From: Clostridia bacterium
GTDB taxonomy: Bacteria > Bacillota_A > Clostridia > Oscillospirales > CAG-272
Length of the DNA stretch: 8,895 bases
NCBI GenBank assembly: GCA_017445115.1
Contig: JAFSUU010000012.1
Span: 1 to 8,895 of the forward strand
Direction of reading: 5' to 3'
The notes beneath the pieces were generated by a model. It ran no database searches, was not told the DNA's origin, and was given only the letters and a program-made list of their open reading frames with translations. Positions 1 to 5,330 of this stretch are shown one piece after another. The position numbers and the translations under genes were made by a program. Every line of letters starts with the position of its first letter. The first letter of the stretch is position 1.

Positions 1-1
1 G

Positions 2-136
2 GATTATTTTGATCCACAGCCCGGCGAGTTGTCCATGGATCCGACAGCTATTGCCAAACAGGAAAGACTGATCGGGAGGATACATCGCGCCGGGGCAAGC
101 GTCCTGGATCCTGATCGCGACGATGGGAGGAGATAA
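2..136 (+). pseudogene. Possible type I 3-dehydroquinate dehydratase fragment (internal piece, fused)
   Basis: An open frame enters from the left edge and stops at a TAA at 134-136. Its peptide contains DPQPGELSMDP and then IHRAGASVL. From memory this resembles the central region of Clostridia type I 3-dehydroquinate dehydratases (shikimate pathway, 3-dehydroquinate to 3-dehydroshikimate), where a similar stretch is followed by MSSH-type residues. Here the resemblance ends at about base 104 and the last residues (DPDRDDGRR) are simply the neighbouring gene read out of frame. I see this as a gene truncated at a rearrangement junction. The family assignment rests on a short stretch and is tentative; the break itself is more secure because the next frame becomes recognisable exactly there. 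Confidence 0.35.
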
Positions 137-404
137 AACGACGATTCCGCTCGACGCCGTTTTGAAAAAGGGGATCCATTTAGTCGGAAGCACGCTGCGG
201 AGCCGCTCGTTTGACGTAAAGGCAGAGCTGCTGAAAGAACTGGTGAAAATAGTTTGGCCGAAGATCCAAAACGGTGAGATCCGTCCCGTGATCCATTCTG
301 TTTTCCCTATTGAAGAGGCTGAAAAAGCGCAGTCCGTTATGAAGCAAAATGAAAACACCGGGAAGATCGTATTACAGGTAAGAGATCGCACTAAATTGCC
401 GTAA
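105..404 (+). pseudogene. C-terminal fragment of PIG3-type NAD(P)H quinone oxidoreductase / zinc-type alcohol dehydrogenase
   Basis: About 100 codons matching the C-terminal end of the medium-chain dehydrogenase/reductase superfamily, PIG3 (TP53I3-like) quinone oxidoreductase branch. Visible landmarks are WILIATMGG (the Rossmann strand and glycine turn that follow the nucleotide-binding half), GSTLRSRS, VWPKIQNGEIRPVI and the terminal GKIVLQV strand. Full-length family members have about 325-335 residues, so the catalytic N-terminal domain and most of the Rossmann fold are missing. An ATG at 123 lies in frame, but it is the internal Met of the TMGG motif and has no convincing ribosome binding site. 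A stop codon in the same frame at 69-71 rules out a longer product. The fragment is therefore almost certainly non-functional, left by a deletion or rearrangement that joined it to the frame before it. Confidence 0.72.
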
Positions 405-533
405 ACCGTCAATTCATTCGATTTTTTCGGTGTCTTCAGAACTCCGGCTTTTTAGAATACCAACGGTGCGGCAGATCCTCAGATTGTCAGCGCAATAAGC
501 ACGAGGCGGGGAGTTGACCTCCCCGCCTCGTGC
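405..533. other. Non-coding stretch containing the left hairpin; candidate left flank of the mobile element
   Basis: No coding potential is seen between the oxidoreductase remnant and the TnpV remnant. The only clear structure is the long hairpin at 495-537. If the TnpV remnant belongs to the element, its left end should lie in or near this stretch, but no terminal repeat or target duplication could be matched to the right side by eye. Confidence 0.35.
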
Positions 534-537
534 TTAT
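495..537. terminator. Perfect 19-bp hairpin, probable terminator without a U-tract
   Basis: The arms at 495-513 and 519-537 are perfect reverse complements around a 5-nt loop (ttgac). The core is GC-rich (gaggcggggag). Read on the minus strand, it begins at the stop codon of the TnpV remnant (534-536), which suggests it ended that transcript. Neither side carries a run of T residues, so it is not a textbook intrinsic terminator. It could instead be an element-end structure or a processed RNA stem. Confidence 0.6.
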
Positions 538-683
538 CGGTATGTGATTTCGTTCAGAACGACCTCTTCGGCTCGGTTGCGGATGTTGTTCATCCGGTGC
601 ACTCATTCAAGCTGATCTGTGCGTTTGAGGGGTTCCGTAACGCCTTCCGTTTTTGCGTACTGCTGAATGAGCGTTTCAAGCAT
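534..683 (-). pseudogene. tnpV: TnpV transposon-encoded protein, C-terminal remnant with in-frame TGA
   Basis: One continuous minus-strand frame reads MLETLIQQYAKTEGVTE, then KRTDQLE, a TGA stop (603-605), then VHRMNNIRNRAEEVVLNE and a TAA. This matches the C-terminal end of TnpV, a small protein of Tn4451-family and related Clostridia transposons. Its homologues read approximately LEWVxRMNNIRNRAEE in this region. The TGA sits exactly where Trp is expected, so a TGG to TGA change is the simplest explanation. The N-terminal half (the region with GKLNSYL in relatives) is absent: the frame upstream of 683 shows no resemblance. The perfect hairpin follows immediately. TnpV has no well-established biochemical role. 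I take this as a decayed piece of the present element or of an earlier transposon. Confidence 0.7.
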
Positions 684-855
684 AATCCTTGCCACCGAGC
701 AGTGCTTTATAAAGCTTTGCCATTGCGACAAAAACGTCCGGATCATCTGTCCAATCCCACTCGATTACCCAAGCAATTGAATGAATCGGTTCAAGCAGGG
801 AAAAAATATATATTTTTCCCTCTGCGAGCCGCACGGTCGTCTCGCACTCAGGTGA
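676..855 (-). CDS. Unknown small ORF or remnant upstream of tnpV
   Basis: The minus-strand frame encodes a peptide containing KIYIFSLLEPIHSIAWVIEW and ending DVFVAMAKLYKALLGGKDYA, with a TGA at 676-678. The composition is protein-like (alternating strand segment, then an amphipathic helix), unlike the Arg/Gly-rich translation upstream of about 855, so only this part is given. No ATG with a ribosome binding site introduces it. An in-frame GTG lies near 834, and an ATG at 978 would run through a GC-rich palindromic block and the opposing promoter. Its end overlaps the ATG-like start of the TnpV remnant (ATGCTTGA). I do not recognise the family. It may be the C-terminal part of a small accessory protein from the same transposon, now without its start. 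Confidence 0.3.
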   Translation of the reverse strand, partial: SPECETTVRLAEGKIYIFSLLEPIHSIAWVIEWDWTDDPDVFVAMAKLYKALLGGKDYA

Positions 856-925
856 CGTCGCCGATCCCAGCAAACCTCGGCAAGCTCGGTTCGCCGGGAG
901 CCCCTCGGCGCGTCCCCTGAAACCC
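856..925. repeat. GC-rich block with short inverted and direct repeats
   Basis: A roughly 70-bp stretch just upstream of the regulator promoters holds two 5-bp inverted repeats, gccga/tcggc (860-864 with 877-881) and cgccg/cggcg (892-896 with 906-910). It also has the 7-mer cctcggc repeated at 875-881 and 903-909. It differs from the AT-rich sequence on both sides. Its function is unknown; a protein- or relaxase-binding region is possible but unproven. Confidence 0.35.
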
Positions 926-926
926 C

Positions 927-953
927 TTGACACAGAAAAATTGCAAATAATAT
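927..953 (+). promoter_or_regulatory. Possible upstream sigma-A type promoter
   Basis: TTGACA at 927-932 and TAATAT at 948-953 are separated by only 15 bp, shorter than the usual 17. It would add a second start upstream of the regulator gene, but it is clearly less convincing than the promoter at 966-994. Confidence 0.3.
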
Positions 954-965
954 TGCTTACGGCTC

Positions 966-994
966 TTGACAAATACACTCATTGGGTGTATCAT
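966..994 (+). promoter_or_regulatory. Sigma-A type promoter for the regulator-AbiEii operon
   Basis: TTGACA (966-971), a 17-bp spacer and TATCAT (989-994) lie just ahead of the ribosome binding site GAGGTG (1001-1006) and the ATG at 1012. The -35 is perfect and the spacing optimal. The predicted transcript starts near 1000-1002, giving a very short leader. An inverted repeat fills the spacer. Confidence 0.75.
973..991. promoter_or_regulatory. Operator-like palindrome between -35 and -10
   Basis: The 19-nt sequence has 9-nt arms, atacactca (973-981) and tgggtgtat (983-991), around one central base, with a single mismatched pair. It occupies the spacer and overlaps the first three bases of the -10, where a bound dimer would block RNA polymerase. 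The next gene encodes an XRE-type helix-turn-helix protein, so autorepression is the natural reading. Binding itself is inferred. Confidence 0.65.
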
Positions 995-1011
995 ATGAAC
1001 GAGGTGATTTT

Positions 1012-1662
1012 ATGGACATTCGTGAAATGAGAACGCGGCTCGGCGATACGCAAAGCGAGTTCGCGGCAAGATACAACATTCCGTTCCGAACCGTGCAGAA
1101 CTGGGAAACAGGTCTTCGCAAGCCACCGGAATATATTATGACGCTTTTGGAAGACCGCATACGCGAAGACCTTGTCAACAGAAAGACGGCGTCGCTTCCC
1201 AAGTACGATCCTCGAAAGAGCGATCTTCCAAAGAGAAGCGACTACGTCGGCGCGCTTTCATGGTTAAAGGCGGTGCGTGAACGGATCGGCGAAAACGTCG
1301 TGTTTGCTTTGGACGAAGCGCTGATGTGTCAGGGCAGTTTCGGCGGCAGAAGCGACGAATATATCGTATGGGTGTACGGCGACGATAAGGTATCAGACTT
1401 CAACGGCGTTGTGCTGCTCGGGAATAAGATAAGCCAATATTGTATCAAGGAAAAGAACGGACTGAGATTCACAGATTTCAACAGAACGCTTTCCGACGCG
1501 CTTGCAAACGAATCTATCCTGGATATGCAGGGCATTACAGAAGCGGTCAGCAGATACTATTATTCCAACAACGAGAGCTTCAGCGGGCTTTCCGTCGCTC
1601 CCGAGTATCAGGAACGGTTTGAAAGACTTGCAAACGAAGCAAGAGATTATTACAACAATTAG
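1012..1662 (+). CDS. XRE-type helix-turn-helix regulator, likely antitoxin partner of AbiEii
   Basis: A 216-residue protein. The start at 1012 is preferred over the in-frame ATG at 982, because GAGGTG lies 5 bases upstream and the promoter -10 would fall inside the longer version. Residues 3-45 or so form a compact helix-turn-helix of the XRE/Cro type: TQSEFAARYNIPFRTVQNWE is the recognition unit and is followed by GLRKPPEYI. After a Lys/Arg-rich linker (about residues 55-75), the C-terminal 140 residues form a mixed alpha/beta domain (SWLKAVRERIGENVVFALDE, then YIVWVYGDD) that I cannot assign. The stop codon overlaps the ribosome binding site of the following AbiEii-type gene, so the two are co-transcribed and probably translationally coupled. 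By analogy with AbiEi/AbiEii, this protein would repress the operon through the palindrome at 973-991 and counter the toxin. It is not a recognisable AbiEi (wHTH plus AbiEi C-terminal domain), so the antitoxin role comes from context. No membrane segments are seen. Confidence 0.8.
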   Translation: MDIREMRTRLGDTQSEFAARYNIPFRTVQNWETGLRKPPEYIMTLLEDRIREDLVNRKTASLPKYDPRKSDLPKRSDYVGALSWLKAVRERIGENVVFALDEALMCQGSFGGRSDEYIVWVYGDDKVSDFNGVVLLGNKISQYCIKEKNGLRFTDFNRTLSDALANESILDMQGITEAVSRYYYSNNESFSGLSVAPEYQERFERLANEARDYYNN

Positions 1663-1674
1663 GAGGATTTTTTC

Positions 1675-2409
1675 ATGAATATTACGGCAGAAGAAAAACT
1701 GATGTACGACGTAATGAAAGCGATATACGACAGCGGTATTCCCGTCAACTTCAAAGGTTCAATGGTATTGAAAGCCTGCCTTATGGAAGCGGGCTATCCG
1801 GAAGAAACGCGGCACACCGTGGATATCGACGCGAACTGGTTTTCCGATACGCCGCCCACGGCGGAGCAGATGGTCGATTCCTTGCAAAAGGCGCTCGACA
1901 AAAGCGGAATCAATCTTAAAGTCGGTATTTACAGAATGTACGGCGAAGGACGGTCCGCCGGATTTGAACTCTCAGACAACGACACCGGCGAAGTGCTTTT
2001 TACGATGGACGTTGACGTGAATCGCCCGGTCCCGCCGACGAAAATCTATGAAGTCGCCGGTGTCCACTTCTGCGGCGTGGCTCCGGTCCAGATGATCTCC
2101 GACAAGGTCGCCGCGATCTCAACCGACAAGGTGTTCCGCAGGATCAAGGACGTGGTCGATCTCTATTATATCTCCCACGTTGTTCCTTTCGACCGCGCCG
2201 CAGTCCTTGAAACGCTGAAAAACAGCGGGCGGGAGTTGGAAAGCTTCAGCGGCTTTCTGCACCGTTCGGACGAATTACGGCATTCCTACGAAAAGTTCCG
2301 TTTCGCGGGGGATGTAAGCAAACCGCCGTTCGATGAAATATATCGTACGGTCAAGGCGTATATCAAAGACTTGCTTCCCAGAGAACGCAACAGAGATTAC
2401 GAAAGATAA
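1675..2409 (+). CDS. AbiEii/AbiGii-family nucleotidyltransferase toxin
   Basis: A 244-residue cytoplasmic protein of the AbiEii toxin family (PF08843 type, DNA polymerase beta-like nucleotidyltransferase fold). AbiEii-type toxins are the killing component of type IV or related toxin-antitoxin systems, and some stop growth by transferring nucleotides to tRNA ends. The family signature is visible: G28-S29-x-x-L32-K33, then R46-H47-T48-V49-D50-I51-D52 (the nucleotidyltransferase GS and metal-binding Asp pair). A likely third acidic position follows in the TMDVDV strand (D112, D114), then K144 in SDKVAAIS, and R156-x-K158-D159-x-x-D162-L-Y in the C-terminal helix. All the expected catalytic positions appear intact. 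The ribosome binding site AGGAGG (1661-1666) overlaps the previous stop codon and sits 8 bases from the ATG. A strong intrinsic terminator follows. Its substrate and phage-defence activity cannot be told from sequence. Confidence 0.87.
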   Translation: MNITAEEKLMYDVMKAIYDSGIPVNFKGSMVLKACLMEAGYPEETRHTVDIDANWFSDTPPTAEQMVDSLQKALDKSGINLKVGIYRMYGEGRSAGFELSDNDTGEVLFTMDVDVNRPVPPTKIYEVAGVHFCGVAPVQMISDKVAAISTDKVFRRIKDVVDLYYISHVVPFDRAAVLETLKNSGRELESFSGFLHRSDELRHSYEKFRFAGDVSKPPFDEIYRTVKAYIKDLLPRERNRDYER

Positions 2410-2420
2410 TCAACTCAATA

Positions 2421-2466
2421 CAGCAACCGAGCCGATGAGCGTAACAGCTCACCGGCTTTTTTGCTG
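2421..2466 (+). terminator. Intrinsic terminator after the regulator-AbiEii operon
   Basis: The arms agccgatgagc (2430-2440) and gctcaccggct (2447-2457) pair with one mismatch around a 6-nt loop and run straight into a T-tract (2457-2462). Outer flanks cagcaa (2421-2426) and ttgctg (2461-2466) could extend the stem. It separates the toxin operon from the mobilization genes. Confidence 0.8.
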
Positions 2467-2480
2467 TGAAAATCCAAATG

Positions 2481-2499
2481 AGAGGAGGAAAACTATTTG
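2481..2499 (+). promoter_or_regulatory. Ribosome binding site that fixes a TTG start for the MobC-like gene
   Basis: AGAGGAGG at 2481-2488 is a near-perfect Shine-Dalgarno sequence. It lies 8 bases before TTG (2497-2499), the only plausible start in frame at a proper distance. Confidence 0.7.
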
Positions 2500-2856
2500 G
2501 AGAAAGAGAAAAAGAAACCACAGACCGGGATATTCTTCCCATGCACCGAAGCCCAAAAGCGGAAAATCAAAAGCATCTCCGCGAAATGCGGACTCGGGCA
2601 AGGAGAGTATATCCTGAAACGGGCGCTCGGCTATGAACCCAAAACGGTTCCGCCGGACGCCTTTTTTGTTTTCCACGAAAAGCTCTGTGAAATACTCGAT
2701 GCGCCGCTGACTCCCGACGTGGAAAAAGCGGCGCTTTGTATTTTTGACGAAATCTACGCTCAGCTTATCGACAACAGGAAGCAGACGACAGAAGAGATCA
2801 TCGCAGATGTGAAAGGAAGTGATGCCCCATGGCAACAGTCGGACTCTGGCCCGTAA
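2497..2856 (+). CDS. MobC-like relaxosome accessory protein
   Basis: A 119-residue protein starting with TTG. The N-terminal 50 residues fit a ribbon-helix-helix DNA-binding fold typical of MobC-type plasmid mobilization proteins: a short strand (TGIFFPCTE), helix AQKRKIKSISAKCGL, then GQGEYILKRALGYEP. The RALGYEPKTVPPDAFF segment is characteristic of the mobC genes that precede relaxases in Clostridia mobile elements. The C-terminal half is helical and acidic. Such proteins bind near oriT and help the relaxase open and nick the DNA. The gene overlaps the relaxase start by 28 bases in another frame, indicating coupled expression. The last few residues (DAPWQQSDSGP) are dictated by that overlap. 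Function is assigned from the fold pattern and position rather than from a strongly conserved catalytic motif. Confidence 0.72.
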   Translation: MEKEKKKPQTGIFFPCTEAQKRKIKSISAKCGLGQGEYILKRALGYEPKTVPPDAFFVFHEKLCEILDAPLTPDVEKAALCIFDEIYAQLIDNRKQTTEEIIADVKGSDAPWQQSDSGP

Positions 2857-4235
2857 AGAATCGCCTAAAAGAAGTGATCGAATACGCCGAGAACCCGGAT
2901 AAGACAACCGATCCGAAATATCTCGAAGAAGATTTATACAACGCTCTGAAATACGCCGAAAACGACGATAAAACGGATCAGCGGCTGTTTGTCGCCGGCA
3001 TCAACTGCCCGAAGCAGCGGGCGTATGAAGCGATGATGGCGGTCAAAAGAAGGTTCGGCAAAACGGGCGGCACGGTCGCGTGGCACGGGTTCCAAAGCTT
3101 TGCTACAGGAGAGGTCACTCCCGACGAGGCGTTTGAGATCGGCAAGGAGACCGCGCGCCGGATGTGGGGAGACAAATATCAGGTCGTCGTGACCGTCCAT
3201 CTGAACACGGACAACCTGCACTGCCATTTCATCGTAAACCCGATTTCGTTCAGAGACGGCTCCCGCTTTCAGAACAAAATATACAATCACCGCCGCTTGC
3301 GCGAGATCTCGGACGAGGTCTGCCGTGAGCGCGGGAAAAGCATCCTTGAGCACAGTAACTTCTACGGCGGCAAAAGCCGCAGAGCATACTGGGCTGAAAA
3401 GAAAGGACACCCGACGCACAGAGATATGCTCAAACGCGACGTCGAATACTGCCTCAGCGTATCGTACAACCGTGATTCATTCTACAAGCAGTTATTCGGT
3501 CTCGGTTACTCCGTTGACTACTCCCGTATGTCCGTCCGTGCAAAGGAATGGGATCGCGCCGTCCGTCTCAGCAGTCTCGGGTACACGGCGGACGTGATCG
3601 ACGCGCGGCTTACAAGAAACCTTTATACTCCCCGTTTTGCAGCGGACGTCTGGAACGCCAACCTGCCGAAAAAGAGAAGATCCGTTTTACTGTTCTATAT
3701 CGCCCACGATCTCGGATACAACATCGAGCACAGCCGCGACGTCGTGGAAATCTATATCGACCTTTTGTTCCTTATCATCATAAACACTTTCCAAACTATA
3801 AAAGAGATCAAAGACGCCGTTATCATGTCGGTCGAACTCCGTCACGCCGTAAAAGACCTGGAACAATTCATCTATGACTACAAATTCCTGCGGGAAGCGG
3901 ATATCCACACGTTTCCGCAGCTTGACAGATATATTACCGACACACAGACACAAATAAAGGATTATGAACGTGAGCGCGGTTTGCTCCGCAACAAGATACG
4001 CCGGGAGACCGATCCCGAGGTTCTTGCGGATAACAAAACGCAGCGTTCGGAAATCACGAAAAAGCACATCGAGCCGTTACGGAAGAATCTCGACCGGGCG
4101 AAGCGCATAAGAGATAAATCTCCTCACCTTTACGATCTGGTACGGCAGGAGTTTGAAATGGAGGCGCCGTACCGTCAACTCGACCGCAACGGAAAAATGA
4201 TATTCAAAGACGCTCCGGAAAAAGGAGCAAGATAA
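2829..4235 (+). CDS. MOBP-type relaxase / mobilization nuclease
   Basis: A 468-residue relaxase (Relaxase/mobilization nuclease domain, PF03432 type). It would cut one strand at oriT, become covalently joined to the 5' end through a tyrosine, and pilot the strand through a type IV secretion channel supplied by another element. Motif I is the N-terminal VIEYAENPDKT with candidate nucleophile Y19. A second similar segment, KYAENDDKT (Y42), follows and leads into FVAGINC, a layout usual in this Clostridia subfamily. Motif III, the metal-binding histidine cluster, is HLNTDNLHCHFIVN with H124, H131 and H133. The C-terminal 150 residues are Lys/Arg/Glu-rich and helical (ERERGLLRNKIRRETD), probably for DNA or relaxosome contacts. 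The start ATG at 2829 has AAAGGAAG upstream and lies inside the mobC end. Length is normal for the family and I see no frameshift. No coupling protein or VirB genes are nearby. Confidence 0.88.
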   Translation: MATVGLWPVKNRLKEVIEYAENPDKTTDPKYLEEDLYNALKYAENDDKTDQRLFVAGINCPKQRAYEAMMAVKRRFGKTGGTVAWHGFQSFATGEVTPDEAFEIGKETARRMWGDKYQVVVTVHLNTDNLHCHFIVNPISFRDGSRFQNKIYNHRRLREISDEVCRERGKSILEHSNFYGGKSRRAYWAEKKGHPTHRDMLKRDVEYCLSVSYNRDSFYKQLFGLGYSVDYSRMSVRAKEWDRAVRLSSLGYTADVIDARLTRNLYTPRFAADVWNANLPKKRRSVLLFYIAHDLGYNIEHSRDVVEIYIDLLFLIIINTFQTIKEIKDAVIMSVELRHAVKDLEQFIYDYKFLREADIHTFPQLDRYITDTQTQIKDYERERGLLRNKIRRETDPEVLADNKTQRSEITKKHIEPLRKNLDRAKRIRDKSPHLYDLVRQEFEMEAPYRQLDRNGKMIFKDAPEKGAR

Positions 4236-4257
4236 GAAAGAGAGGAATAGTTATTAT

Positions 4258-5124
4258 ATGAAATCTAACAAACCCAAAGCGCCGGTTATGATACCGGTAG
4301 ATAATCTCGTCCCATTTGACGGGCATCCGTACAAAGTGCTGGACGACGACAGTATGAACGATCTGACAGAGAGCGTGCAAGACAACGGAATTATGGAGCC
4401 GATCATCGTGAGACCGCTCGAAGGCACTGACAATTATGAGATCATATCCGGACACCGCCGCTATCACGCGGCAAAGAAGGCAGGGCTTACCGAAGTCCCT
4501 GCCTTTATTCGTGCCGTCAGCCGCGATGAAGCGGCGATCATGCTCGTGGACAGCAATCTGCACCGGGAACGAATCCTTCCGTCGGAAAAGGCGTTTGCTT
4601 ACAAGTTGAAACTTGAAGCTATGAGCCGACAGGGGTATCGTTCAGACCTCACTTCCGACCAAGTTGGTCGGAAGTTGGAAACGGCGGAGATAATTGCAGA
4701 ACAGGCAAATGAGAGTAAAACACAGATTCGCCGCTATATCCGCCTCACTAATCTCATCCCCGAACTTCTCGATATGATGGATGAAAACAAGATCGCGTTC
4801 TCTGTCGGCGTCGAACTGTCCTTCCTCGACGATCAGCTTCAATACGACGTCCTCAACGCCTGCGAAGAAAACGACAACACGCCGTCCTACGCGCAGGCGG
4901 TAAGGATGCACAAAGCTTATGGAACGGGAGAACTCAAGCGGGAGGATATCGAAGCCATTATGTGCGAAGAAAAGGCAAACCAGCGTGAAACGATCAAAAT
5001 ACCCGCCGATAAGCTGAAAGGCAAAATTCCGAGCGGCTATATCGGTCAGCAGCGGCAAGATTTCATTCTGAAAGCTTGCGACTATTATTACCGTCATTTG
5101 ATCCGTCAGAGGGATGCGAGGTGA
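4258..5124 (+). CDS. ParB/RepB/Spo0J-family protein (orphan, no ParA)
   Basis: A 288-residue protein with a clear ParB N-terminal domain: PVDNLVPFDGHPYKVLDD (about 13-30), then the NTP-binding type motifs GIMEPIIVRPL (44-54), SGHRRYHAAKKAG (64-76) and NLHRERILPSEK (100-111). A central helix-turn-helix region follows at about 130-175 (SKTQIRRYIRLTNLIPELL). ParB proteins bind parS sites and slide on DNA as CTP clamps, normally working with a ParA ATPase to partition DNA. No parA is present here. Similar orphan ParB genes are frequent in recombinase-bearing elements of Clostridia, where the role is unknown; stabilising the excised circle or regulating its genes are possibilities. The ribosome binding site is AGAGGA (4241-4246), 11 bases from the ATG. 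The end overlaps the next gene by 4 bases. A 25-nt perfect palindrome lies inside the coding sequence (4651-4675, codons 132-140). Confidence 0.88.
   Translation: MKSNKPKAPVMIPVDNLVPFDGHPYKVLDDDSMNDLTESVQDNGIMEPIIVRPLEGTDNYEIISGHRRYHAAKKAGLTEVPAFIRAVSRDEAAIMLVDSNLHRERILPSEKAFAYKLKLEAMSRQGYRSDLTSDQVGRKLETAEIIAEQANESKTQIRRYIRLTNLIPELLDMMDENKIAFSVGVELSFLDDQLQYDVLNACEENDNTPSYAQAVRMHKAYGTGELKREDIEAIMCEEKANQRETIKIPADKLKGKIPSGYIGQQRQDFILKACDYYYRHLIRQRDAR
4651..4675. repeat. Perfect 25-nt palindrome inside the parB-like gene
   Basis: Arms acttccgaccaa (4651-4662) and ttggtcggaagt (4664-4675) are exact reverse complements around one central G. They encode the segment TSDQVGRKL between the NTP-binding domain and the helix-turn-helix. 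The symmetry is far longer than expected by chance in coding DNA and resembles a binding site. Whether it is a parS-like site or a cis-acting RNA stem is not known. Confidence 0.8.
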
Positions 5125-5327
5125 TAGCGAAGATGACGAAAGCAGATCATACCAAAAAGTATATGGTCGTCGACGGTCATCTTATCACACTTTCCTTCTC
5201 CCAAGCACCGAACCCGGACCTTTTCAGCCGTATCAAAAGCATTCTCTTATCGTCCGACGCCGCCCCGCATATTCGTAAAAAGGCGGCAGAAGATGATAAA
5301 ATACGGCAAAACAAAGAGGGAGCGTAA
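5121..5327 (+). CDS. Small hypothetical protein between parB and recombinase
   Basis: A 68-residue protein if it starts at the GTG at 5121, which overlaps the parB stop codon as GTGA. An ATG at 5133 with GAGGTGAT 8 bases upstream would give 64 residues and is equally plausible. An ATG further up at 5076 lies deep inside parB and is unlikely. The sequence shows a short beta hairpin (KKYMVVDGHLITLSF), then PNPDLFSRIKSILLSS, then a charged tail (KKAAEDDKIRQNKEGA). I recall small proteins with a similar PNPxLFxxIKxILLSS pattern directly upstream of serine recombinases in Clostridia elements, but no function is known to me. It ends 3 bases before the recombinase start, so it is in the same operon and could influence recombinase activity or direction. 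There is no signal peptide or membrane segment. Confidence 0.65.
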   Translation: MIAKMTKADHTKKYMVVDGHLITLSFSQAPNPDLFSRIKSILLSSDAAPHIRKKAAEDDKIRQNKEGA

Positions 5328-5330
5328 ATA

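Noticed and set aside
798..820. Inverted repeat gggaaaaa/tttttccc as a terminator or promoter
   Set aside because: It sits in the protein-like minus-strand ORF (codons for GKIYIFS) and its stem is mostly A-T; no clear signal role.
597..920. Plus-strand open frame of 107 codons
   Set aside because: It starts with a partial context lacking a ribosome binding site and is antisense to the TnpV remnant and the adjacent ORF, which show protein-like sequence.
982..1011. Upstream ATG at 982 as start of the regulator
   Set aside because: It lies inside the promoter, upstream of the -10, and has no ribosome binding site; the ATG at 1012 has GAGGTG at 5 bases.
4258..5124. A full plasmid partition system
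   Set aside because: There is no ParA ATPase and no replication initiator in the window, so the ParB-like gene alone does not make a partition locus.
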